From the NCBI RefSeq assembly GCF_018860385.1, contig NZ_JAHKPH010000003.1, positions 201,585 to 265,584 on the forward strand: a stretch of 64,000 nucleotides of DNA. The letters are read 5' to 3'. Position 1 is the stretch's first letter, and the number at the start of each line of letters is the position of its first letter. The stretch is from Reinekea forsetii (lineage in GTDB: Bacteria > Pseudomonadota > Gammaproteobacteria > Pseudomonadales > Natronospirillaceae). A program made the position numbers and the translations under genes. Shown here piece after piece: positions 38,185 through 49,968 of this stretch. The notes beneath the pieces are model-generated. The model made no database searches, was not told where the DNA came from, and saw nothing but the letters and a program-made list of their open reading frames with translations.

Positions 38185-38610
38185 TTAACGATTCGGCGTA
38201 AAAGTAGACGATTCAAAAAATTTAGCCAATTGCTCAATGCGCTGCGATAGCTCATTCGGCTTATAGGCTTTAGGTGGCACGGCCCCCCAAACTGGGTTTG
38301 GCCAAGCGGCATCGCTCTTTTTTCGTAGAATATGGTGAATATGCAGCTGAGGTACTACGTTTCCTAACGCACCGATGTTCATTTTGTCACCTTGGTAGCC
38401 ATTCATGAGTCTTTCTGCCACGAATGAGCTTTCCCAGATAAACTGCTCTTGGTCATCTCCATCGAGCTCGTACAACTCGGTCACGTCTTGACGTTGAGGA
38501 ACCAAAATTAACCAAGGATAATTGGCATCTTTCATCAGTAAAATTTTACATAACGACAAGCTGCCAATTTCAACGCAATCACTTTTTAAACGATGATCTA
38601 ACTCAAACAT
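38185..38610 (-). CDS. HIT-family protein
   Basis: A 141-residue histidine-triad protein with MFELDHRL at the start, PWLILVPQRQDVTEL in the middle, and the triad region VPQLHIHHILR (H90, H92, H93). The canonical pattern is H-x-H-x-H, and here the third His follows the second directly. The same variation occurs in a Pseudomonas-type subgroup that I recall with an identical AWPxPVWG tail. Nucleotide hydrolase or transferase activity is likely. The frame begins at a TTG 9 codons upstream. ATG 38610 fits relatives. Confidence 0.75.
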   Translation of the reverse strand: MFELDHRLKSDCVEIGSLSLCKILLMKDANYPWLILVPQRQDVTELYELDGDDQEQFIWESSFVAERLMNGYQGDKMNIGALGNVVPQLHIHHILRKKSDAAWPNPVWGAVPPKAYKPNELSQRIEQLAKFFESSTFTPNR

Positions 38611-38698
38611 AAAATTACCAATAGAAAACGATATCAATGACAGACTATACTCAATTCTACGTTAACTATTCAACAATTGAGGGTTCAAAGCATCAATA

Positions 38699-39826
38699 AT
38701 GCCTTTTATTCATCATAAAACATGGAGTGACCACCCTGCTGATGTTGAGCACCTTACCTCCAACCCTTTTGTGTCTTCACCTTTTATTAATGCCTGTGAG
38801 CAAGCTCAGGTCACGGATGTGCGATCTGGCTGGCAACCTCACCATATCAAAGGAACCGTAAATGAAGGCCACATAGCGGTACCTTGCTATATAAAATCTC
38901 ACTCTTGGGGAGAGTATGTTTTTGATTGGGCATGGGCTGAGGCCTACCATCAACATGGTCTTGAATATTATCCCAAACTGCTTATTGCTGCGCCCTTTAC
39001 GCCATCGGTGGGCCCTAGGCTTTTGGGAGCTCAGTCTCTAGAAAGCGTCTCAACATTAGTGTCGCACCTTAAGCACCATTGCCTAGCGCATGAATTTAGC
39101 GGGTTTCATATTCTTTTTGCGTCTGAGCATGAGCAGCATTGGCTCAGCCAGTTAGATTTACTGGAACGTCACGATGTTCAATTTCAATGGAATAATAAGG
39201 GTTATAACGGCTTTGAGGATTTCCTTGCCACCTTTACCTCTCGAAAGCGTAAAAACGTCCGCAAAGAACGAGCCTCCATTGAGGAGCAGAATATAGAATT
39301 AAGAACACTAGAAGGTTCGGCCCTGACCACAGCCGATATGGACGCCTTCTATTACTTTTATCACGCCACCTACCTTAAACGGGGTCGCCAAGGGTATCTA
39401 AATCGCGCATTTTTTGAAGCCATTCACCAAACCATGGCTGAAAACCTCGTCTTGTTTATGGCCTATAAAGACAACAAACCCGTTGCTGGCGCTTTATGTT
39501 TTAAAGACGGCAAAAGCTTATATGGTCGATATTGGGGGTGTATTGAAGAGTTTAATAATCTGCATTTTGAAACGTGCTATTACCAAGGCATAGAGTATTG
39601 TATCGCCAATAATCTTCAACATTTTGATCCTGGTACGCAAGGTGAACACAAACTGGCGCGAGGTTTTGAGCCGAAAATCACACGATCGTTTCATTGGTTA
39701 GCTCATGAAGGATTCATGGAAGCCGCCCAAGCGTTTTGCGAGCAAGATCGAAGCCATACACACTTGTATTTCCAACAAACAACACAATCATTGCCATTTA
39801 AACAACCTAATAAGGACAACTTATGA
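38699..39826 (+). CDS. DUF482/GNAT-like protein (peptidoglycan-biosynthesis-type acyltransferase fold)
   Basis: A 375-residue protein matching the COG3146 family, with SPFINACEQAQVT near the start. The double-GNAT core contains FTSRKRKNVRKERASI, GRYWGCIEEFNNLHFETCYYQGIEY and FDPGTQGEHKLARGFEP. The fold resembles FemX/BH0493-type aminoacyl transferases, but the biochemical role is unknown. It overlaps the glyoxalase gene by 4 nt (ATGA) and is divergent from the HIT gene, with an 88-nt shared promoter gap. Confidence 0.8.
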   Translation: MPFIHHKTWSDHPADVEHLTSNPFVSSPFINACEQAQVTDVRSGWQPHHIKGTVNEGHIAVPCYIKSHSWGEYVFDWAWAEAYHQHGLEYYPKLLIAAPFTPSVGPRLLGAQSLESVSTLVSHLKHHCLAHEFSGFHILFASEHEQHWLSQLDLLERHDVQFQWNNKGYNGFEDFLATFTSRKRKNVRKERASIEEQNIELRTLEGSALTTADMDAFYYFYHATYLKRGRQGYLNRAFFEAIHQTMAENLVLFMAYKDNKPVAGALCFKDGKSLYGRYWGCIEEFNNLHFETCYYQGIEYCIANNLQHFDPGTQGEHKLARGFEPKITRSFHWLAHEGFMEAAQAFCEQDRSHTHLYFQQTTQSLPFKQPNKDNL

Positions 39827-40242
39827 AGTTTTTGCACTCAATGGTTCGAGTGACCGATTTAGATGCCTCAATTCACTTTTACTGTGACTTACTCGGTCTC
39901 AAAGAAATAAAGCGCAACGACTACCCAAAGGGAAAGTTTACGCTGGTATACCTTGCGACCGCACCTGGCGAGCCAGAAGTAGAGCTGACCTATAATTGGG
40001 ACAGCGATGAAGTGTATAAAGGTGATCGTAACTTTGGCCACCTGGCGTTTGAAGTCGATAACATTTATGACCTCTGCCAACACCTAATGGACAACGGCGT
40101 GACCATCAATCGCCCGCCGCGTGATGGTCATATGGCCTTTGTACGAAGTCCAGACGGAATCTCTATAGAGCTGTTACAAAAAGGCGATAGCTTACTTCCT
40201 CAAGCGCCATGGCAAGATATGCCTAACGTAGGTGAGTGGTAA
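39823..40242 (+). CDS. gloA: lactoylglutathione lyase-like VOC protein
   Basis: A 139-residue glyoxalase I. Metal ligands at the expected places are H5, E54, H73 (FGHLAFEVDN) and E116 (GISIELLQK). The N-terminus MKFLHSMVRVTDLDASIHFY is the family signature. It isomerises the methylglyoxal-glutathione hemithioacetal. It starts inside the previous gene's stop with AAGGA upstream. Activity toward methylglyoxal is likely. Confidence 0.88.
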   Translation: MKFLHSMVRVTDLDASIHFYCDLLGLKEIKRNDYPKGKFTLVYLATAPGEPEVELTYNWDSDEVYKGDRNFGHLAFEVDNIYDLCQHLMDNGVTINRPPRDGHMAFVRSPDGISIELLQKGDSLLPQAPWQDMPNVGEW

Positions 40243-40282
40243 CTCACCTTAACGACCCGAAGGCTTCTAACTTTGGGTCGTT
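40231..40282 (+). terminator. two hairpins at the gloA 3' end
   Basis: GGTGAGT-GGTA-ACTCACC (40231-40248) spans the stop codon. It is followed by AACGACCC / GGGTCGTT (40251-40258 and 40275-40282) with a 16-nt loop. The second is placed as a terminator before proS but lacks a T run. Confidence 0.5.
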
Positions 40283-40331
40283 GCCTATACAATTGCGCAT
40301 TCGTTTGTAACTTGTTTAAAAGGAACGCTCA

Positions 40332-42056
40332 ATGCGCGCAAGTCGATATCTTTCTGCGACGGTTAAAGAATCTCCAGCTGATGCCGTAATTATCAGCCAT
40401 CAATTGATGTTACGTGCTGGTTTAGTCCGTAAATTAGCCTCTGGTTTATATACTTGGCTACCCACGGGCTTAAAAGTTTTACATAAAATTGAAACCATCG
40501 TACGTGAAGAGCTTGATCGCGCTGGCGCTCTAGAAGTCTTAATGCCCACGGTACAACCGGCGGAGCTTTGGCATGAAACGGGCCGTTTCGATGCCATGGG
40601 TGGCCAGATGCTCAAAATGAAAGATCGCCATGATCGTGATTTTGTCTATGGCCCTACGCACGAAGAAGTGATCACCGACATCGCTCGTAATGAATTATCC
40701 AGTTACAAGCAACTGCCAATGAATTTCTATCAAATTCAAAATAAATTCCGTGATGAGTTTCGCCCGCGTTTCGGTGTTATGCGCTCACGTGAATTTATCA
40801 TGAAAGATGGTTATTCATTCCATGTTGATCAAGAGTGTTTAAATAAAGAATACGACAACATGTACCAAGCCTATTGCCGTATTTTTGACCGGTTAGGGTT
40901 AGAGTATCGCCCTGTGTTGGCCGATTCAGGTGATATGGGTGGCGATGCATCTCATGAATTCCAAGTGTTGGCTGATTCAGGTGAAGATTACATTGCTTAT
41001 TCTGATAGCAGTGACTTTGCCGCAAACGTAGAACGGGCCGAAGCGGTTATGCCAGCTGGCGAACGAGCTGCGCCAAGTGCAGAAATGACGCTGACCGACA
41101 CGCCAAATGCAAAAACCATCGCCGATTTGGTTGAGCAATTTAACCTGCCAATCGAAAAAACCATCAAAACATTGATCGTTGAAGCCAGCGAAGACTCTGA
41201 ACATGATTTAATTGCACTTATTGTGCGTGGCGATCACGAGCTAAATGAAATTAAAGCTGAAAAACTAGAGGGTGTTAAATCGCCACTGGAAATGGCCTCT
41301 GAAGAAAAAATTCGCGACGTCATCGGTGCAAACCCAGGCTCACTTGGTCCTGTAAATTTACCGATTCCATTTATTGTTGACCGTGCTGTCACATTATTAT
41401 CTGATTTTGGTGCCGGTGCGAATATCGATGGTCAACATTTCTTCAATGTAAACTGGGACCGAGATGTCAGTTACAGTCGAGTTGAAGACATTCGCAACAT
41501 TGTTGAAGGCGACCCAAGCCCATGCGGTAATGGCACCTTAAAAATACTAAAAGGTGTTGAAGTAGGTCATATTTTCCAGCTCGGCGATAAGTACACCAAA
41601 GCGTTAAAAGCCGATGTACTCGATCAAAACGGAAAAGCTAAAACCATGTTGATGGGTTGTTATGGTATCGGTATTACCCGTATTGTCGCTGCCGCTATTG
41701 AGCAAAACCATGATGACAAAGGCATTATTTGGCCAGATGCTATCGCGCCTTTCCAAGTGGGTATCGTGCCACTGAATGCGCATAAATCTCCTGAAGTTAT
41801 GGAAGTTGCTGAAAAACTCTACACGCAGCTACAAGAACTTGGCTTTGAAGTGTTATTGGACGATCGTGACAAAAAGACCAGCCCAGGTGTGAAATTCGCC
41901 GATATGGAACTCATCGGTATTCCGCACCGGATTGTCGTCAGTGACCGTGGCCTTGCCGATGGTCTAGTAGAATACAAAGCCAGAAAAGACGCAGACAAGT
42001 CTGAAGTTAATCTGGATGAAATCATCGCGTTAATTCAGTCTCAGACAAACCGCTAA
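40332..42056 (+). CDS. proS: prolyl-tRNA synthetase (bacterial type with editing domain)
   Basis: A 574-residue class II enzyme. Motif 2 is [26 protein letters not shown]. An inserted YbaK-type editing domain (about 225-405) removes Ala from tRNA-Pro and includes [15 protein letters not shown]. Motif 3 is [17 protein letters not shown]. The C-terminal anticodon-binding domain contains [29 protein letters not shown] precedes the ATG. Its strong terminator follows. Confidence 0.98.
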   Translation: MRASRYLSATVKESPADAVIISHQLMLRAGLVRKLASGLYTWLPTGLKVLHKIETIVREELDRAGALEVLMPTVQPAELWHETGRFDAMGGQMLKMKDRHDRDFVYGPTHEEVITDIARNELSSYKQLPMNFYQIQNKFRDEFRPRFGVMRSREFIMKDGYSFHVDQECLNKEYDNMYQAYCRIFDRLGLEYRPVLADSGDMGGDASHEFQVLADSGEDYIAYSDSSDFAANVERAEAVMPAGERAAPSAEMTLTDTPNAKTIADLVEQFNLPIEKTIKTLIVEASEDSEHDLIALIVRGDHELNEIKAEKLEGVKSPLEMASEEKIRDVIGANPGSLGPVNLPIPFIVDRAVTLLSDFGAGANIDGQHFFNVNWDRDVSYSRVEDIRNIVEGDPSPCGNGTLKILKGVEVGHIFQLGDKYTKALKADVLDQNGKAKTMLMGCYGIGITRIVAAAIEQNHDDKGIIWPDAIAPFQVGIVPLNAHKSPEVMEVAEKLYTQLQELGFEVLLDDRDKKTSPGVKFADMELIGIPHRIVVSDRGLADGLVEYKARKDADKSEVNLDEIIALIQSQTNR

Positions 42057-42078
42057 ACAGCGCGTTAGTCGCTAATAA

Positions 42079-42114
42079 GAGTTTATGGGTCGCACGCCCA
42101 TAAACTCATCTTTT
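42079..42114 (+). terminator. intrinsic terminator after proS
   Basis: A perfect 11-bp stem GAGTTTATGGG / CCCATAAACTC with loop TCGCACG, followed by ATCTTTT. It lies 22 nt after the proS stop. Confidence 0.85.
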
Positions 42115-42243
42115 CGTCTTATACCCCTGCCCTAGAGCCTTCAGTTCATTAAAAGTCTGTTTTACACTCGATCCAATAAAGTCTACTATTTCAGTAACAC
42201 CTGAACGCTTTCAGGTCGGTATTATAAAAAAAGGAAACACATT

Positions 42244-42648
42244 ATGAGCAACAACGCGATTACAGTAGCCGATTGTATGGTTCCGGCACGTTTAACCGTC
42301 ACGCCACAAACGACCATTCGAAAAGCCGTGGAAGAGATGTTAAGAACGCAGCTCATTAGTGCGCCAGTCGTCGATGAAAAAGGAATGGTGTGCGGTTATA
42401 TTTCAGAGCAAGATTGCTTACGCCACATGATCAGCGGCAGTTATTACAATGAAGAGAGCGGCTTAGTCAGTGATGTTATGCAGCATGAAGTGCTGTTTGC
42501 TGAGTCATCGATGGATATCATCGATTTAGCTCACCTAATGTGCGGCGCTAAACCTAAAAAGTACCCAGTTTGCGAAGACGGCAAACTCGTTGGTGTCATT
42601 ACGCGTTCACACATTATGAAAGCATTATTGGAATCGACCGAAGACTAA
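42244..42648 (+). CDS. CBS-domain protein
   Basis: A 134-residue protein made almost entirely of two CBS motifs, forming one Bateman module. The first is about residues 10-60 (VADCMVPARLTVTP...LISAPVVDEKGMVCGYIS) and the second about 75-130 (VMQHEVLFAES...KKYPVCEDGKLVGVITRSHIM). Such stand-alone modules bind adenine nucleotides, but the partner is unknown. The leader has a short palindrome ACCTGA-ACGCTT-TCAGGT at 42199-42216, and AAAAAAAGGA before the ATG. It is not obviously in an operon. Confidence 0.85.
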   Translation: MSNNAITVADCMVPARLTVTPQTTIRKAVEEMLRTQLISAPVVDEKGMVCGYISEQDCLRHMISGSYYNEESGLVSDVMQHEVLFAESSMDIIDLAHLMCGAKPKKYPVCEDGKLVGVITRSHIMKALLESTED

Positions 42649-42775
42649 TCTCAGCGCTCCGCTTTTCTTTTAGCGACATTTTAATAGGAATGAATCGCGG
42701 AGCAGTATCAACTCGTAATCGACTCGAATATCATTAGAATACAGATTGTTTATCTATTCTTGGAGTTTGACGTCG

Positions 42776-45700
42776 ATGCTACCTCGTTTGCACCAGCTTA
42801 CTGCTGTACAAAAAACATACTTAGATTATTTAGATGCAGCAAAAAACGCGGGCTTTAGCGGCGACTTAAACCCCGATTACGCACATCGAACGGTTCTCTC
42901 CACCGACAACTCGATTTATCAGGTCTTGCCTCAGGCCGTCGTTTTTCCGAAATCAACCGCCGACATACAAACTTTATTGACGCTTATAGCAGAACCCCAG
43001 TGGCAACACATTGTTCTTTCGCCTAGAGGGGGTGGCACAGGCACCAATGGTCAATCTCTCACCGATGGCATCGTGGTAGATTTATCTAAACACATGAACA
43101 CTATTTTAGAAATAAATGCCGAACAAGGTTGGGCGCGCGTCCAAACCGGAGTCGTTAAAGACCAGCTGAATAAAGCACTGAAAGCGCACAACTTATTTTT
43201 CGCTCCGGAACTTTCCACCAGTAACCGCGCCACCATCGGCGGCATGATCAATACTGATGCCAGCGGTCAAGGCTCTGTAATGTATGGAAAAACGCGTGAC
43301 CACGTTTTAGAATTAACCACAGCATTGGTGGGTGGCGATGTTATTCAAACTCAGTCCATCGAAAAACGTAAGCGCCCTCAAACTGGCACAATCGCCAACC
43401 TTTACACAGTTGCCGAAGACATTGCTTCTCGTAGAAAAGATGACATAGCCAAAAAATTTCCGCCTTTAAACCGTTGTTTAACGGGTTATGACTTAGCTCA
43501 CATAGAGGAAAACGAAGACCGTATTAATTTAAACAACCTGTTGTGTGGCTCTGAAGGCACCTTGGGTTTTATCACCGAAGCCAAAATAAATGTACTGCCG
43601 ATCCCAAAATTCGCCGCACTGGTCAACGTGTTTTACAGCAGCTTCGAATCATCTCTGCGCGATGCGCAAGCCCTGATGCAGGCAACGCCAACTTCCATAG
43701 AAACCATAGACAGTACGGTATTGAATTTAGCGCGTGAGGACACCAGCTGGTCTACCGTTGCCGACTACTTTGACGCCAATGAAGCTTTTGTTGATGGTAT
43801 AAATTTAGTGGAATACACCGCCAATTCCGAAGCCGAATTGGAACAAGGCGTCGCAAGGCTGACACAACTTTTAGACCAACCTTCGGCAACCGCCGTTGGT
43901 TATTCTATTGCTTGGGGTGATGACGCGGTCAAGAAAATCTGGGCAATGCGTAAAAAGGCCGTCGGCTTGTTAGGAAACGCAAAAGGCGAAGCACGCCCGG
44001 TGCCTTTTGTTGAAGATACTGCGGTACCGCCTGAAAATTTAGCCGATTTTATTATGGAATTCAGAGCGGTACTCGATGCAAATAATTTGCGATATGGCAT
44101 GTTCGGCCACGTAGACGCCGGTGTTTTACACGTGCGTCCTGCGCTTGATTTAAAAGATAAACAACAAGAATTAGAAATTAGAAAAATCACCGACCAAGTA
44201 GTCGAGTTAGTAAAGAAATACAACGGTTTATTGTGGGGGGAGCATGGCAAAGGAGTTCGTTCAGAGTTTGCCCCGGAATTTTTCGGTGATCTTTACCCTG
44301 AACTACAATTGATTAAGCGCACATTTGATCCACGTAACCAATTGAACCCGGGTAAAATTGCGACACATGAAGCGGGAATCGAACTATTAAAAATAGATGA
44401 AGTCCCTACCAGAGGGTCATTAGATCGCACGATTCCAAGCCAAAGTTGGCATCACTTTAAAGAAGGTATGTACTGCAACGGTAACGGCGCATGCTATAAC
44501 TTTGATCCAAACGATGCCATGTGCCCATCTTGGAAAGTAACTCGAGACCGACGGTTCTCTCCAAAAGGGCGGGCGTCGTTAGTGCGCGAATGGACTCGAT
44601 TGCTAGGGAATCAAGGGCTTGATACCGAACAACTGTCAAAAAAAGAAAAGCTAAAACTCCCACTCTGGCATTTTATACCCAGAGCATGGAACAGTTTTTC
44701 TAAAAAGCGAGGCCAATATGATTTTAGTCATGAAGTTGCCGAGTCAATGGACGCTTGCTTGGCGTGCAAATCTTGTACGGGCCAATGCCCAATCAAAGTA
44801 GATGTGCCCGAGTTTCGGTCTAAATTTTTTCAAATATACTACAGCCGATACTTACGACCGTTAAAAGACTACGTTGTTGGATTGCTCGAATTTATGATCC
44901 CGGTCATTTCTAAACAACCGGTCAAGAGCATTTATAACGGGTTAATGCGTAATAAATGGATTACCCGTTTATTGCAAAATGTTGTCGGCATGGTAGATAG
45001 CCCACAATTGCACACGTTGAATTTACGAAAAGAATTGCGAAAACGAAAAGTATTGTTCGCCGATGCGAGTATGCTGTCGGCATTGAGCTTGGTTGAGAAA
45101 AATAAGTCAGTGGTCATCGTTCAAGATGCCTTCACCAGTTACTTTGAAACCAACATGGTATTAGACTGCATCGACTTACTCCAAACCTTGGGTTTCCGTG
45201 TTTGGATGATGCCCTACCATGCCAATGGTAAACCCTTACATGTTCATGGCTTTTTGCACATGTTTAAGTGGGTCGCAAACCGCAATCAACGTAGACTATC
45301 GAATATTGCTCACAGTGGCGTTCCAATGATCGGAATGGACCCAGCTATGACGCTGGCATACCGTTCGGAATATGCCAAATACGTCGATGCGGCAATGCCA
45401 ACCGTTTTACTCATTCAAGAATTTTTAGCGCAACACCTGAGTGTACTGGAAGAAAATCGCACGCAGTTTAAACCCAATACAGCTACGATGCTTGGGCATT
45501 GCACTGAAAAAACTAATGCACCCGCCTCTTCTGCTCAATGGGTTGCGGTATTTGACCAACTCAATCAACGCCTAATTCAGAAACCTGTTGGCTGTTGTGG
45601 CATGGCTGGCACCTTTGGTCATGAAACCAACAACAAAAAAAATTCGATTGGTATTTATGATCTTTCTTGGCGAGAAGTTGTTGCGAATGAATCGATTGAA

Positions 45701-45802
45701 ACACTCGTAGCGACTGGCTATTCGTGCCGAAGCCAAGTAAAACGGGTGGATCAAAAATCCATTCTTCATCCGGTTCAGTTTTTATTGAAACAAAAAATAT
45801 AG
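42776..45802 (+). CDS. ydiJ: YdiJ-type FAD and Fe-S D-2-hydroxyacid (D-2-hydroxyglutarate) dehydrogenase
   Basis: A 1008-residue protein collinear with E. coli YdiJ. The N-terminal FAD-binding domain has SPRGGGTGTNGQSL and APELSTSNRATIGGMINTDASG. The oxidase C-terminal part has RYGMFGHVDAGVLHVRPALD. Two cysteine blocks follow, NGNGACYNF...MCPSWK and CLACKSCTGQCPIKVDVPEF. A C-terminal heterodisulfide-reductase-like part has GHCTEKT and GCCGMAGTFGHE. YdiJ is reported to oxidise D-2-hydroxyglutarate. The start is ATG 42776 (family N-terminus). A GGAG lies 10 nt before it, a little far. Confidence 0.92.
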   Translation: MLPRLHQLTAVQKTYLDYLDAAKNAGFSGDLNPDYAHRTVLSTDNSIYQVLPQAVVFPKSTADIQTLLTLIAEPQWQHIVLSPRGGGTGTNGQSLTDGIVVDLSKHMNTILEINAEQGWARVQTGVVKDQLNKALKAHNLFFAPELSTSNRATIGGMINTDASGQGSVMYGKTRDHVLELTTALVGGDVIQTQSIEKRKRPQTGTIANLYTVAEDIASRRKDDIAKKFPPLNRCLTGYDLAHIEENEDRINLNNLLCGSEGTLGFITEAKINVLPIPKFAALVNVFYSSFESSLRDAQALMQATPTSIETIDSTVLNLAREDTSWSTVADYFDANEAFVDGINLVEYTANSEAELEQGVARLTQLLDQPSATAVGYSIAWGDDAVKKIWAMRKKAVGLLGNAKGEARPVPFVEDTAVPPENLADFIMEFRAVLDANNLRYGMFGHVDAGVLHVRPALDLKDKQQELEIRKITDQVVELVKKYNGLLWGEHGKGVRSEFAPEFFGDLYPELQLIKRTFDPRNQLNPGKIATHEAGIELLKIDEVPTRGSLDRTIPSQSWHHFKEGMYCNGNGACYNFDPNDAMCPSWKVTRDRRFSPKGRASLVREWTRLLGNQGLDTEQLSKKEKLKLPLWHFIPRAWNSFSKKRGQYDFSHEVAESMDACLACKSCTGQCPIKVDVPEFRSKFFQIYYSRYLRPLKDYVVGLLEFMIPVISKQPVKSIYNGLMRNKWITRLLQNVVGMVDSPQLHTLNLRKELRKRKVLFADASMLSALSLVEKNKSVVIVQDAFTSYFETNMVLDCIDLLQTLGFRVWMMPYHANGKPLHVHGFLHMFKWVANRNQRRLSNIAHSGVPMIGMDPAMTLAYRSEYAKYVDAAMPTVLLIQEFLAQHLSVLEENRTQFKPNTATMLGHCTEKTNAPASSAQWVAVFDQLNQRLIQKPVGCCGMAGTFGHETNNKKNSIGIYDLSWREVVANESIETLVATGYSCRSQVKRVDQKSILHPVQFLLKQKI

Positions 45803-45803
45803 C

Positions 45804-45833
45804 TTGCACCGCTTAGTTTATTATCGTTATAAT
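45804..45833 (+). promoter_or_regulatory. sigma-70 promoter of the thiamine operon
   Basis: TTGCAC (45804-45809), an 18-nt spacer and a perfect TATAAT (45828-45833) place the transcription start near 45840. That is just before the first base of the riboswitch. Confidence 0.75.
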
Positions 45834-45844
45834 TTTTTAAAACG

Positions 45845-48992
<3,148 letters not shown>

Positions 48993-48993
<1 letters not shown>

Positions 48994-49187
48994 TGCAACT
49001 GACCTTAAATGGAAATCCAAAGACTATTGAACATCAATTTTTGTCTGAGCTGATTGAGCATGCCAAGTTTCAATCGCCTTTTGCGGTTGCGGTGAATCAT
49101 CAGTTTGTTCCGAAGCAACACTACCAAACCACAAAGCTGAACGAAGGTGATCGCATTGATGTCGTCTCACCCATACAGGGAGGATAA
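48993..49187 (+). CDS. thiS: sulfur-carrier protein ThiS
   Basis: A 64-residue ubiquitin-fold carrier ending ...DVVSPIQGG. The C-terminal Gly-Gly is adenylylated and thiocarboxylated to donate sulfur to ThiG. It is translationally linked to thiO (stop and start overlap) and sits 1 nt before thiG. The adenylating enzyme ThiF is not encoded in this cluster. Confidence 0.93.
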
Positions 49188-49188
49188 G

Positions 49189-49968
49189 GTGTCTCATTTA
49201 ACCATTTATAATAATTCGTACGCATCAAGATTGATTGTGGGCACCTCTCGCTACCCATCTCCGTTGCAATTAAAGCAATCCATTGAACAATCAGGAACTA
49301 ATCTCGTGACGGTATCGTTACGACGACAACAGAACGACCTTCATTCGGCCCAACATTTTATAGATTTTATTCAGCAATCATCGATCGATGTCTTACCCAA
49401 TACGGCCGGCTGCGAAAGCGTAAAAGAGGCCATGACACTCGCGCACATGAGCCGAGAAATATTTAATACCGATTTAATAAAGCTGGAATTGGTAGCAGAT
49501 CAGTACCGCCTAGAGCCCGACATGGAAAAAACCCTAGACTGTGCACGCTTGCTTTTATCCGAAGGATTTAAAGTACTGCCTTACTGCACCGATAATTTGG
49601 AGTTTTGCGTTGAGCTGGCCACCGTTGGTTGCCAAGTTGTAATGCCGTGGGGTGCACCCATTGGCAGCGGTCAAGGATTACAAAACCCAGAGCATTTAAT
49701 GCAATTGCGAAAAGAGCTGCCCGATACCACGTTGATCGTCGATGCCGGCATCGGTAAACCTTCACATGCCGCGCAAGCCATGGAACTTGGCTTCGATGGA
49801 GTGCTGCTGAATACCGCCATAGCTAAAGCACAAAGCCCGCACAAAATGGCCCATGCCATGAAACTGGCGGTTCAAGCGGGTCGTGAAGCATTTAAGGCGG
49901 GAACCATTATTGCTCAGAATTTTGCCACCCCCAGTACCCCAACCTTAGGAATGCCATTTCGTGATTAG
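49189..49968 (+). CDS. thiG: thiazole synthase ThiG
   Basis: A 259-residue TIM-barrel protein that condenses deoxyxylulose phosphate, iminoglycine and ThiS-COSH. The Schiff-base lysine is K98 in NTDLIKLELVAD. The phosphate-binding end is GCQVVMPWGAPIGSGQGL and VDAGIGKPSHAAQAMELG. The start is GTG 49189, perfectly placed 5 nt after GGGAGGATAA, just past the thiS stop. The longer open frame overlaps thiS and is not used. Confidence 0.95.
   Translation: MSHLTIYNNSYASRLIVGTSRYPSPLQLKQSIEQSGTNLVTVSLRRQQNDLHSAQHFIDFIQQSSIDVLPNTAGCESVKEAMTLAHMSREIFNTDLIKLELVADQYRLEPDMEKTLDCARLLLSEGFKVLPYCTDNLEFCVELATVGCQVVMPWGAPIGSGQGLQNPEHLMQLRKELPDTTLIVDAGIGKPSHAAQAMELGFDGVLLNTAIAKAQSPHKMAHAMKLAVQAGREAFKAGTIIAQNFATPSTPTLGMPFRD

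Noticed and set aside
42649-42775. GCTCCGC/GCGGAGC inverted repeat as a terminator after the CBS gene
   Set aside because: The arms are 7 nt with a loop of more than 30 nt and no T run.
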